From Micromonosporaceae bacterium (GTDB taxonomy: Bacteria; Actinomycetota; Actinomycetes; Mycobacteriales; Micromonosporaceae), in NCBI GenBank assembly GCA_019690055.1, contig JADGGF010000016.1:1-21047 (forward strand): a stretch of 21,047 nt of DNA, read 5' to 3'. The translations under genes and the position numbers were made by a program. Shown here in pieces: positions 7,599-14,268 of the stretch (the first letter of the stretch is position 1; each line of letters opens with the position of its first letter). The notes under the pieces are model-generated. The model saw only the letters and a list, made by a program, of their open reading frames with translations. It did no database searches and was not told the DNA's origin.

Positions 7599-9953
7599 TC
7601 ACGTGGTCGCCGCCGCGTTCCGATTGTCATAGAAGTGAATCACAGTGATGAGTACTGCGGCGACGCCAGCGGTGACCAGGGCGATCCCCACGTTGGCCAG
7701 GTTGGCGAAGTCGAGCGCGAAGAAGCGGGCGGACAACGGAACCGTGGCCACGACGACGAACGCGACCACCACGCCGGCGACGAGGGCGACCCGCCACCAG
7801 TTGTAGGGACGTGCCACCAGCGCGAGCATCCAGGCGGCGGCGAGGAACAGGGTCAGCGCCGCCGTGCTGCGGTCGGCGGCCTGGTCGGAGGCCGTGTTCA
7901 GTCGCCCGAGGCCGTACGCGACAAACGCGGCCACGCCAGCGACGAGCCCGGCCGGCACGGCTCGGCGCAGCACCCGGCGGGTGAAGCCCGGCTGCCACCG
8001 TTGGGTGTTCGGGGCGAGGGCGAGGAAGAACCCGGGAATGCCGATCGTCAACGACCCGACCAGCGTGGTGTGCCGGGGCAGCAACGGGAACGGGACGTGA
8101 GCCACCCCGACGAGGGCCGCGAGCACCAGGGAGTACATCGTCTTGACCAGGAACAGGCTGGCCACCCGCTCGATGTTGCCGAGCACCCGCCGGCCCTCGG
8201 CCAGCACGCGGGGCAGGGTGGCGAAGCTGTTATCCAGCAGGACGACCTTCGCCACGGCCCGGGTGGCCGGGCTGCCGGAACCCATCGCGATACCCAGGTC
8301 GGCGTGCCTGATGGCCAGTGCGTCGTTGACCCCGTCCCCGGTCATGGCCACGGTGTGACCGTCGGCGCGCAGCGCGTCGATGAAACCGCGCTTCTGCTCG
8401 GGCGTCACCCGGCCGAACACGGCGTGCTCGCGCAGGGCCACCGTCAGCCCGGCGGTATCGGTGGGCAGGGTACGAGCGTCCACAGTAGACTGCGCGTCCG
8501 GCACGCCCGCCTGGGCCGCCACCGCACCCACCGACTCGGCGTGGTCACCGGAGAAGATCTTCATGGTGACTCCCTCGTCGTGCAGGTACGCCAGCGTCTC
8601 GGCCGCGTCGGGACGCAACCGCTGCCGCAGCACGACGAGCGCGGCCGGGCGCACGGTTGGGGGCACCGACTCGGCCGGCAGTTGCCCGCCCGGTAGTGCC
8701 CCGTCGGGCAGTTCGCCGAGTGCGAGCACTCGCCTGCCGGTGGCCGCGATGCGCTCGGCCTGCACCCGCAGCGGCGCGTCCGCCGGCAGGACGACATCCG
8801 GGGCGCCGAGACACCAGGCGCCGCGCTCGGCGAACCGGGCCGCACTGTACTTTCGCGTCGACGAGAACGGCACCGTCGCGCTGGCCACGAAACCATCCGC
8901 CGGTGGCACCGCCTCGGTGATCGCCCGCATCGTGGCGTTGGGCGCCTCGTCGAGCCGGGCCAGTGCCGCCAGGGCGTCCCGGGCTCGTTGCTGATCCACT
9001 GTGGACAGGCCGTCCACCATGACGATGTCGGCGAGGTCCATCTCGGGCGCGGTGAGCGTGCCGGTCTTGTCCAGGCACAGCGTGTCGACCCGCGCCAGCA
9101 TCTCGATGGCGGGCAGCTCCTGCACGAGGCACTGCCGCCGGGCCAACCGGATCACACCGACCGCGAACGCCACCGACGTCATGAGCACCAGGCCCTCGGG
9201 GATGGTCGGGACGAGACCGGCGACGGTGCCCACCATGGCGGCGTCCAGCGACCCGGCGCTGGACAGTTGGCTGATCACCAGCAGGACGCCCAGCGGCACG
9301 ATCACCCACGTGATCGCGCGGAGGATCCGGTTGATGCCGATCATCAGCTCCGAGCGGGACAGCTCGAACCGACGCACCGAAGCCACGAGGCGCTGGGCGT
9401 ACGCCTCGTCGCCCACGTGCACCGCCCGGAACGCCCCGGAGCCCGCCACCACAAAGCTGCCCGACCGCACCTCGTCGCCGATCGCCTTGGCGACCGGGTC
9501 CGCCTCGCCGGTGAGCAGCGACTCGTCCACCTCCAGCCCGGCCGACTCGACCACCACGCCGTCGACCGGCACCTTCTCGCCGGCGGAGAGCAGCACCACG
9601 TCGTCGACGACCACGTCCGACGGCGGCACCGTGACCGCCTCACCGGCGCGGCGGACCCGGACGGGGGCCTGCTCGACCAGCGCCAGCGCGTCGAGCTTGC
9701 GCTTGGCCCGCCACTCCTGCACGATGCCCACCGCGCTGTTGACCACGATCACCAGACCGAACAGCGCGTCCTGTAGCGGCCCGAAGATCAGGACGACGAC
9801 GAGCAGCGCCCCGATGATCGCATTGAATCGGGTAAAGACGTTCGCGCGCAGGATCGACCAGACCGTACGGCTGGTGTGCGCCCGGACGACGTTACTCTGG
9901 CCCCGGGACCGCCGCTGGTCCACCTCGGCCGGGGTCAACCCCGATGTCGTCAC
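7599..9953 (-). CDS. ctpE: P-type cation-transporting ATPase, CtpE-like
   Basis: This is an ATP-driven cation pump of 784 residues. The signature elements occur in order: actuator loop LLTGEADPV near residue 150, membrane motif IPEGLVLMTS near 252-260, phosphorylation site LCLDKTGTLT with Asp295, MKIFSGDH, and the hinge AMTGDGVNDALAIRHADLGIAMG near 535-550. About ten hydrophobic segments are present, and no N-terminal metal-binding CxxC domain is seen. The single PEGL motif, the short N-terminus starting GLTPAEVDQR and the overall length match mycobacterial CtpE, which imports calcium. Calcium specificity here is inferred from that resemblance only. The GTG start at 9953 is fixed by AAGGAGGG seven bases upstream; the open frame extends further, but without family similarity. 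It is 155 bases downstream of the Acg-like gene on the same strand. Confidence 0.88.
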   Translation of the reverse strand: MTTSGLTPAEVDQRRSRGQSNVVRAHTSRTVWSILRANVFTRFNAIIGALLVVVLIFGPLQDALFGLVIVVNSAVGIVQEWRAKRKLDALALVEQAPVRVRRAGEAVTVPPSDVVVDDVVLLSAGEKVPVDGVVVESAGLEVDESLLTGEADPVAKAIGDEVRSGSFVVAGSGAFRAVHVGDEAYAQRLVASVRRFELSRSELMIGINRILRAITWVIVPLGVLLVISQLSSAGSLDAAMVGTVAGLVPTIPEGLVLMTSVAFAVGVIRLARRQCLVQELPAIEMLARVDTLCLDKTGTLTAPEMDLADIVMVDGLSTVDQQRARDALAALARLDEAPNATMRAITEAVPPADGFVASATVPFSSTRKYSAARFAERGAWCLGAPDVVLPADAPLRVQAERIAATGRRVLALGELPDGALPGGQLPAESVPPTVRPAALVVLRQRLRPDAAETLAYLHDEGVTMKIFSGDHAESVGAVAAQAGVPDAQSTVDARTLPTDTAGLTVALREHAVFGRVTPEQKRGFIDALRADGHTVAMTGDGVNDALAIRHADLGIAMGSGSPATRAVAKVVLLDNSFATLPRVLAEGRRVLGNIERVASLFLVKTMYSLVLAALVGVAHVPFPLLPRHTTLVGSLTIGIPGFFLALAPNTQRWQPGFTRRVLRRAVPAGLVAGVAAFVAYGLGRLNTASDQAADRSTAALTLFLAAAWMLALVARPYNWWRVALVAGVVVAFVVVATVPLSARFFALDFANLANVGIALVTAGVAAVLITVIHFYDNRNAAATT

Positions 9954-10108
9954 CCGCGGGCCCTCCTTGTCCTGTCGCCGGGCGGCTGGGTGGGGGTAGT
10001 GGGAACGGAGTGCATGTCCGTGCCGTCCCGTCGCCGGCAACCGGCGCCCGCGGTCATTCTCCATCGGCGGCTGGTGGCCACGCCCGCTCTCGGGCGCAGA
10101 TACGCCAG
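9954..10108. other. Short intergenic spacer between Acg-like and ATPase genes
   Basis: This 155-base spacer separates two same-strand genes. Apart from the ATPase ribosome binding site it has no convincing gene. One GGGAC half-element, read on the minus strand at 10029-10025, lies about 75 bases before the ATPase start. Its partner half is poor, so it is not called as a regulator site. The spacer is long enough to hold a separate promoter, but none can be assigned by eye. Confidence 0.4.
9961..9968 (-). promoter_or_regulatory. Ribosome binding site of the P-type ATPase gene
   Basis: Read on the minus strand, AAGGAGGG lies seven bases before the GTG at 9953. It is the strongest Shine-Dalgarno sequence in the area and selects this GTG over many possible upstream starts in the same open frame. 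Confidence 0.65.
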
Positions 10109-11251
10109 CTACTCCGATGGTGTGGGGTGCGTTGATGCTCCGCCACGCCCCGGCGAGTCGCCCAGTTCCCCTGGATCGTCCGGCGCCGACGGCTCGTCCG
10201 GGCCGACGCGGACCTGGTTGCGGATGGTCGACGGCTCGGGCGGGACGATGACCTCGGCCGCGTCCCGGCGCGGGGCCGGGGCCAGCGGGGTCGGGTCGCT
10301 CGGGTAACCGCACCGGACGAGGACGTACGGAATGCTGGGTGGATCCAGCAACCCGGTCACCAGCTCGCGCGGATGGGCCACCTCGAGTACGTCGGTGAGC
10401 GGCGCGACGGCCAGGCCGCGGCTGACCGCGGTGAGCAGGACCGCCGACAGCGCCTCGCCGGCGCGCAGCCAGTCGCCGGGCGCCGTGCCGTCGCCGTGGA
10501 GGATCAGATAGGCCGCGCCCTGGTCCCCGCCGGGGGTGACGGGTACGCCCGCGGTCGGGTCGAGCGCGAACTGGCGGACGGGAACCCGGCGCGGCACCTT
10601 CGTGACCGCGGTCTCCACCGGCACGCCGTCGCCGCTCCACTCTGGACGGTTGGTCCACCGCAGCAGCTCCAGCCGGTACGCGGGGTTGCTCATCTCGTCC
10701 GCTGCCGCGAGCGACACCGCGATGGCGAGCATCGGCATCTGGTCCAGCCGGACCCGGTGCAGGCGTACGCCCTCCTGGGCCGCGGCGTCGACGAGCACGG
10801 CCAGCACCTCGCGGGGAACCGGCTCGTCGGCGAATGGTCGCCGGTCGGTCCGCCGGGCGGTGATCGCGTCGCGCAGCGCCACGGCGGCGGGGTCGGGAGC
10901 GCCGCGGCCGGCCAGGCGGATGCGGGCCAGCAGGTCACGCTCGCCCGTGCGCTCGACGATGGCCATCCAGCCAGCCGCGGCCAGGCTGGTCCGGGCGTGG
11001 TGCAGGGCGGCCCCGCAGCTCACGAGCAGCGACTGGCCGGCCGGGTCGGCCACCACGAGCTGGCGGGACCAGTCCGCCCACAGCTCCAGCGCACCGTCGC
11101 GGTGCCGCCACCGCCACGGTTGGCTGTTGAAGATGGACGGTGCGCACAGCGCGTCGCGGGCCGCGGTATCGAGAGCCCGGTACTCGTCCAGTGCCCCATA
11201 CTCGTCGCGAGCCCCGTACTCGTCGAGATCCTCGTACTCAATGCCGGGCAT
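10109..11251 (-). CDS. Acg-like nitroreductase-fold protein (putative NAD(P)H nitroreductase)
   Basis: The 380-residue product resembles the actinobacterial Acg/Rv3131 family, nitroreductase-fold proteins induced by hypoxia in Mycobacterium tuberculosis. Acg itself has lost flavin binding, so catalysis should not be assumed. Recognisable blocks are CAPSIFNSQPWRW (residues 36-48; relatives usually have His where Phe41 stands), ITARRTDRRPFADEPVP, LRWTNRPEW and LSAVLLTAVSRGLAVAPLTDVLEV. Residues 9-26 form three six-residue repeats (LDEYGA, RDEYGA, LDEYRA) that precede the domain. The last 40 or so residues are a Pro/Asp-rich tail. ATG 11251 is chosen because AGGAGGT lies six bases upstream; the frame stays open beyond it without family similarity. 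It is divergent from the dikinase gene across a 226-base spacer bearing DosR-like boxes, and followed by the P-type ATPase. Confidence 0.8.
   Translation of the reverse strand: MPGIEYEDLDEYGARDEYGALDEYRALDTAARDALCAPSIFNSQPWRWRHRDGALELWADWSRQLVVADPAGQSLLVSCGAALHHARTSLAAAGWMAIVERTGERDLLARIRLAGRGAPDPAAVALRDAITARRTDRRPFADEPVPREVLAVLVDAAAQEGVRLHRVRLDQMPMLAIAVSLAAADEMSNPAYRLELLRWTNRPEWSGDGVPVETAVTKVPRRVPVRQFALDPTAGVPVTPGGDQGAAYLILHGDGTAPGDWLRAGEALSAVLLTAVSRGLAVAPLTDVLEVAHPRELVTGLLDPPSIPYVLVRCGYPSDPTPLAPAPRRDAAEVIVPPEPSTIRNQVRVGPDEPSAPDDPGELGDSPGRGGASTHPTPSE
11174..11227 (-). repeat. Three in-frame 18-base repeats in the Acg-like gene
   Basis: Three consecutive 18-base units encode LDEYGA, RDEYGA and LDEYRA near the N-terminus of the Acg-like protein. 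The core GACGAGTA or close variants recurs in each, and a further partial copy (YEDLDEY) precedes them. The units differ by a few bases, suggesting an older duplication. Confidence 0.75.
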
Positions 11252-11257
11252 GGGAGT

Positions 11258-11264
11258 ACCTCCT
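11258..11264 (-). promoter_or_regulatory. Ribosome binding site of the Acg-like gene
   Basis: AGGAGGT on the minus strand, six bases from the ATG at 11251, fixes the translation start inside a longer open frame. Confidence 0.65.
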
Positions 11265-11330
11265 GGTGGAGCGGGTGGCTGGCGGCGCACCGTCCGTTGG
11301 CTCCAGTTCACCGCTCGGCCCTGCGGCCGG

Positions 11331-11351
11331 CCAGATCCGAAGGTCCCCTCC
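11331..11351 (-). promoter_or_regulatory. Candidate DosR/DevR-like box facing the Acg-like gene
   Basis: On the minus strand the sequence GGAGGGGACCTT is followed by CGGATC, giving the core GGGAC-CTTC-GGATC. The first half matches the DosR half-site GGGAC; the second is degenerate. It lies about 80 bases upstream of the Acg-like start, and its first 12 bases are an exact inverted copy of the element at 11395-11406. Binding by a DosR-type regulator is inferred, not shown. Confidence 0.4.
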
Positions 11352-11394
11352 GGGCGGCCCACGCGACCCCGCGACCCGGGGCCACCGGCCGGCA

Positions 11395-11415
11395 GGAGGG
11401 GACCTTGGGCCCTCC
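11395..11415 (+). promoter_or_regulatory. Candidate DosR/DevR-like box facing the pyruvate phosphate dikinase gene
   Basis: GGAGGGGACCTTGGGCCC contains the core GGGAC-CTTG-GGCCC, which has the same 5-4-5 spacing as the mycobacterial DosR box GGGAC-TWWA-GTCCC and one break in dyad symmetry. The flanks GGAGGG and CCCTCC are also perfectly symmetric. It lies about 65 bases upstream of the dikinase ATG. Assignment to a DosR-type response regulator is by resemblance and by the hypoxia-linked neighbouring genes. Confidence 0.45.
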
Positions 11416-11477
11416 CGGCCCGTCGCCGATCCGGCGAACCATGGCGGTGAAGGCGACCCCGAGGCGTGGAGCATGAC

Positions 11478-14147
11478 ATGAACCGGTACGTATTTGACTT
11501 CGCCGACGGAAGCCGGGACATGGCGGACCTGCTCGGTGGCAAGGGGGCCAACCTGGCCGAGATGACCCGCCTCGGCCTGCCGGTTCCCGCCGGATTCACC
11601 ATCACGACCGAGGCGTGCCGAGCGTTTCTGGCGACCCAGGAACTTCCCGAGGGCCTCGTCGAGGAGATCGACGACCATCTGCGCCGCGTCGAGCAGGCCA
11701 TGGGGCGCCGGTTCGGCGATCCGACCAACCCGCTGCTGCTCTCGGTCCGGTCCGGTGCTCGCTTCTCGATGCCCGGCATGATGGAGACGGTCCTGAACAT
11801 CGGGCTCACCGACGTCACGGTCGGGGCGCTCGCGGCGGCCACCGGCGACGACCGGTTCGCGTGGGACTCGTACCGCCGGCTCATCCAGATGTACGGCCGC
11901 ACCGTCCGGTCCGTCCCCTCCGACGTCTTCGAGGCGGCGCTCACTGAGGCCAAGCGCGCCGCCGGGGTCGGGCTCGACACCGAGCTCGGCGTCGGCGACC
12001 TGCGCGCGCTGGTGGCCCGGTACCGACAGATCTACGCGCAGCACACGGGCGAGGAGTTCCCCCAGGACCCGCATGTCCAGCTCATCGAGTCGGTCCGGGC
12101 GGTCTTCGCCTCGTGGAACACGACGCGGGCACGGGTCTACCGCCGGCAGGAGGGCATTCCCGAGGATCTCGGCACCGCGGTGAACGTGATGGCGATGGTG
12201 TTCGGCAACCTCGGCCCCGACTCCGGTACCGGGGTCGCGTTCACCCGCGACCCGGCCACCGGCGAGCGCGGCTGCTACGGCGACTACCTGAGCAACGCGC
12301 AGGGCGAGGACGTCGTGGCGGGGATCCGCAACGCGGTCCCGCTCCAGCGGTTGCGGGACATCGACCCGGCCAGCTTCGATGCGCTGATGACGTACATGTC
12401 CACATTGGAGCGTCACTACCGGGACATGTGCGACATCGAGTTCACGATCGAGCGCGGCACGCTGTGGATGCTGCAGACCCGCATCGGCAAGCGTACGCCC
12501 GCGGCCGCGTTCGTGATCGCGGCGAGCCTGCTGGACGAGGGGCTCATCGACGCGGACGAGGCCCTGGCCCGGGTGACTCCGGAGCAGCTGGCCCAGCTGA
12601 TGTTCCCGCGGTTCGACCTGTCGGCGGCGCCCGCGCCGATCGCCACCGGCGTGGCCGCGTCGCCCGGGGCCGCGACCGGCGCGGTCGTGCTGGACAGCCG
12701 GCGCGCGGTCGAGACCCCCGGGCCGGTCGTGCTCGTGCGCCGGGAGACGAGTCCGGACGACCTGCCGGGCATGATCGCGGCGGCGGGCATCCTGACCAGC
12801 CACGGCGGGAAGACCTCGCACGCCGCGGTGGTCGCCCGCGGCATGGGCAAGACGTGCGTGTGCGGGGCCGACGCCATCGACATCGACGAGAAGTCACGGA
12901 CCTTTTCGGTGAACGGCGTCGTCGTGGCCGAGGGCGACGTCATCTCCATCGACGGATCGACGGGGCACGTCTACCTGGGTCGGCTGCCGATCGCGCAGTC
13001 GCCGGTGGTCGAGGCGCTCCAGTCAGGAGTGTCCACATCGGACAACCCAGTCGTCACGGCCGTGCTGAGGCTCCTTGCGCACGCCGATGCCGTGCGCCGC
13101 CTCGGCGTGCGCGCCAACGCGGACACGCCGGCCGACGCGGCGCGGGCCCGGTCGCTCGGGGCCGCCGGCATCGGCCTGTGCCGGACCGAGCACATGTTCC
13201 TCGGCGACCGGCGCCAGTTGGTCGAGCGCATGATCCTCGCCGCCACCGACGAGAAGCGCGAGGCCGCGCTGGCCGAGCTGCTGCCGCTGCAGCGAGCCGA
13301 CTTCGAGGAGATCCTGGCGGCGATGGACGGCCGGCCGGTCACGATCCGGCTGCTCGACCCGCCGTTGCACGAGTTCCTGCCGAGCCTGGCCGAGCTGACG
13401 GGCACGGTGGCGCGCCGCGAGGCGCTCGGCGAGGACCCGGGACCGGAGGCCGCGCTGCTCGAGGCCGTCCGCCACATGCACGAGGAGAACCCCATGCTGG
13501 GGCTGCGCGGCGTCCGCCTCGGCCTCGCCGTGCCCGGCCTGTACGCGATGCAGGTGCGGGCCATCGCCGAGGCCACGCTCGCCCGGATCCGGGCCGGCGG
13601 TGACCCCCGGCCGGAGATCATGGTGCCGCTCGTGGCCGACGCCAAGGAGATGGAGGCGGCGCGGGCCGAGATCGAGGAGGTCCTGGCCGGCTTCGACCTT
13701 CCCCCGATCCCGATCGGGTCGATGATCGAGACGCCCCGGGCGGCGCTGACCGCGGGTGCCGTGGCCCGCTTCGCCGAGTTCTTCTCGTTCGGCACCAACG
13801 ACCTGACCCAGATGACGTGGGGATTCTCCCGGGACGATGTGGAGGGAACGTTCCTGCCGGGCTATCTGCAGCGCGGCATCCTGCCCGGGTCGCCGTTCGA
13901 GTCCATCGACCGCGATGGCGTGGGGACCCTCGTGACGACCGCGGTGCAGCAGGGCCGCGCCAGCCGGCCCACGCTGGGGCTCGGCGTGTGCGGTGAGCAC
14001 GGCGGCGACCCCGCGTCCATCTCCTTCTTCCACGAGGCCGGGCTGGACTACGTGTCGTGCTCGCCCCTGCGCATCCCGATCGCGCGGCTCGCGGCCGGCC
14101 GGGCCGCCCTGGGCGCCCGCCTGGCCACCAGCGCGGACAGCCGCTGA
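11478..14147 (+). CDS. ppdK: Pyruvate, phosphate dikinase
   Basis: The enzyme interconverts pyruvate + ATP + phosphate with phosphoenolpyruvate + AMP + pyrophosphate. The 889 residues equal the usual family length and all three domains are present. The N-terminal ATP-grasp begins YVFDFADGSRDMADLLGGKGANLAEM. The swivelling phosphohistidine domain has GGKTSHAAVVARGMGKTCVCG, with catalytic His448. The C-terminal PEP/pyruvate TIM barrel has RLLDPPLHEFLP, FGTNDLTQMTWGFSRDD and GLGVCGEHGG, with catalytic Cys838. ATG 11478 is preferred, with GGAG six bases upstream; an in-frame GTG at 11466 would add four residues. It is divergent from the Acg-like gene. Reversible, pyrophosphate-linked PEP metabolism fits energy saving under low oxygen, but that role is inferred from context. 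Confidence 0.97.
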   Translation: MNRYVFDFADGSRDMADLLGGKGANLAEMTRLGLPVPAGFTITTEACRAFLATQELPEGLVEEIDDHLRRVEQAMGRRFGDPTNPLLLSVRSGARFSMPGMMETVLNIGLTDVTVGALAAATGDDRFAWDSYRRLIQMYGRTVRSVPSDVFEAALTEAKRAAGVGLDTELGVGDLRALVARYRQIYAQHTGEEFPQDPHVQLIESVRAVFASWNTTRARVYRRQEGIPEDLGTAVNVMAMVFGNLGPDSGTGVAFTRDPATGERGCYGDYLSNAQGEDVVAGIRNAVPLQRLRDIDPASFDALMTYMSTLERHYRDMCDIEFTIERGTLWMLQTRIGKRTPAAAFVIAASLLDEGLIDADEALARVTPEQLAQLMFPRFDLSAAPAPIATGVAASPGAATGAVVLDSRRAVETPGPVVLVRRETSPDDLPGMIAAAGILTSHGGKTSHAAVVARGMGKTCVCGADAIDIDEKSRTFSVNGVVVAEGDVISIDGSTGHVYLGRLPIAQSPVVEALQSGVSTSDNPVVTAVLRLLAHADAVRRLGVRANADTPADAARARSLGAAGIGLCRTEHMFLGDRRQLVERMILAATDEKREAALAELLPLQRADFEEILAAMDGRPVTIRLLDPPLHEFLPSLAELTGTVARREALGEDPGPEAALLEAVRHMHEENPMLGLRGVRLGLAVPGLYAMQVRAIAEATLARIRAGGDPRPEIMVPLVADAKEMEAARAEIEEVLAGFDLPPIPIGSMIETPRAALTAGAVARFAEFFSFGTNDLTQMTWGFSRDDVEGTFLPGYLQRGILPGSPFESIDRDGVGTLVTTAVQQGRASRPTLGLGVCGEHGGDPASISFFHEAGLDYVSCSPLRIPIARLAAGRAALGARLATSADSR

Positions 14148-14196
14148 CGGAGGGACCGGTCCGAGGCCCCGTCACCGGCCCGACGGTGGACGACTG

Positions 14197-14212
14197 ATAC
14201 CCCCGGGGGTAT
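14197..14212. promoter_or_regulatory. Operator 1: perfect CsoR/CstR-type palindrome
   Basis: ATACCCCCGGGGGTAT is a perfect 16-base palindrome with the C-tract/G-tract architecture bound by CsoR-family repressors, flanked by AT-rich ends. It lies 72 bases upstream of the sulfide-module reductase start and 24 bases centre to centre from an identical copy. A CsoR-family gene lies immediately downstream of that reductase, making autoregulation of the module likely. Confidence 0.8.
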
Positions 14213-14220
14213 GGTGGTGG

Positions 14221-14236
14221 ATACCCCCGGGGGTAT
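14221..14236. promoter_or_regulatory. Operator 2: second identical CsoR/CstR-type palindrome
   Basis: This is a second exact copy of ATACCCCCGGGGGTAT, separated from the first by eight bases (GGTGGTGG). It ends 32 bases before the reductase start. Bound repressor tetramers here would be expected to occlude a promoter; no -35/-10 pair could be picked confidently. Confidence 0.8.
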
Positions 14237-14268
14237 CTCTGTGTGAGCGTGACGAAGGAGACCGCGTC

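Noticed and set aside
10025..10029. GGGAC half-element upstream of the P-type ATPase gene
   Set aside because: The partner half at the required spacing is CGGAC, matching neither GTCCC nor GGCCC, so this is not supportable as a regulator box.
9954..10658. N-terminal extension of the P-type ATPase frame upstream of 9953
   Set aside because: The upstream residues overlap the Acg-like coding region, show no resemblance to ATPases, and a strong ribosome binding site precedes GTG 9953.
11252..11980. N-terminal extension of the Acg-like frame upstream of 11251
   Set aside because: It would run antisense through the dikinase start and the divergent promoter; AGGAGGT sits directly before ATG 11251.
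11238..14033. Long minus-strand frames antisense to the dikinase gene
   Set aside because: The translations are Arg/Gly/His-rich shadows. The plus-strand protein has every catalytic motif of the dikinase.
14153..14162. GGACCGGTCC palindrome just after the dikinase stop, considered as a DosR-type box
   Set aside because: Spacing differs from the 5-4-5 layout and such GC palindromes are expected by chance in this DNA; it may be part of a 3' hairpin.
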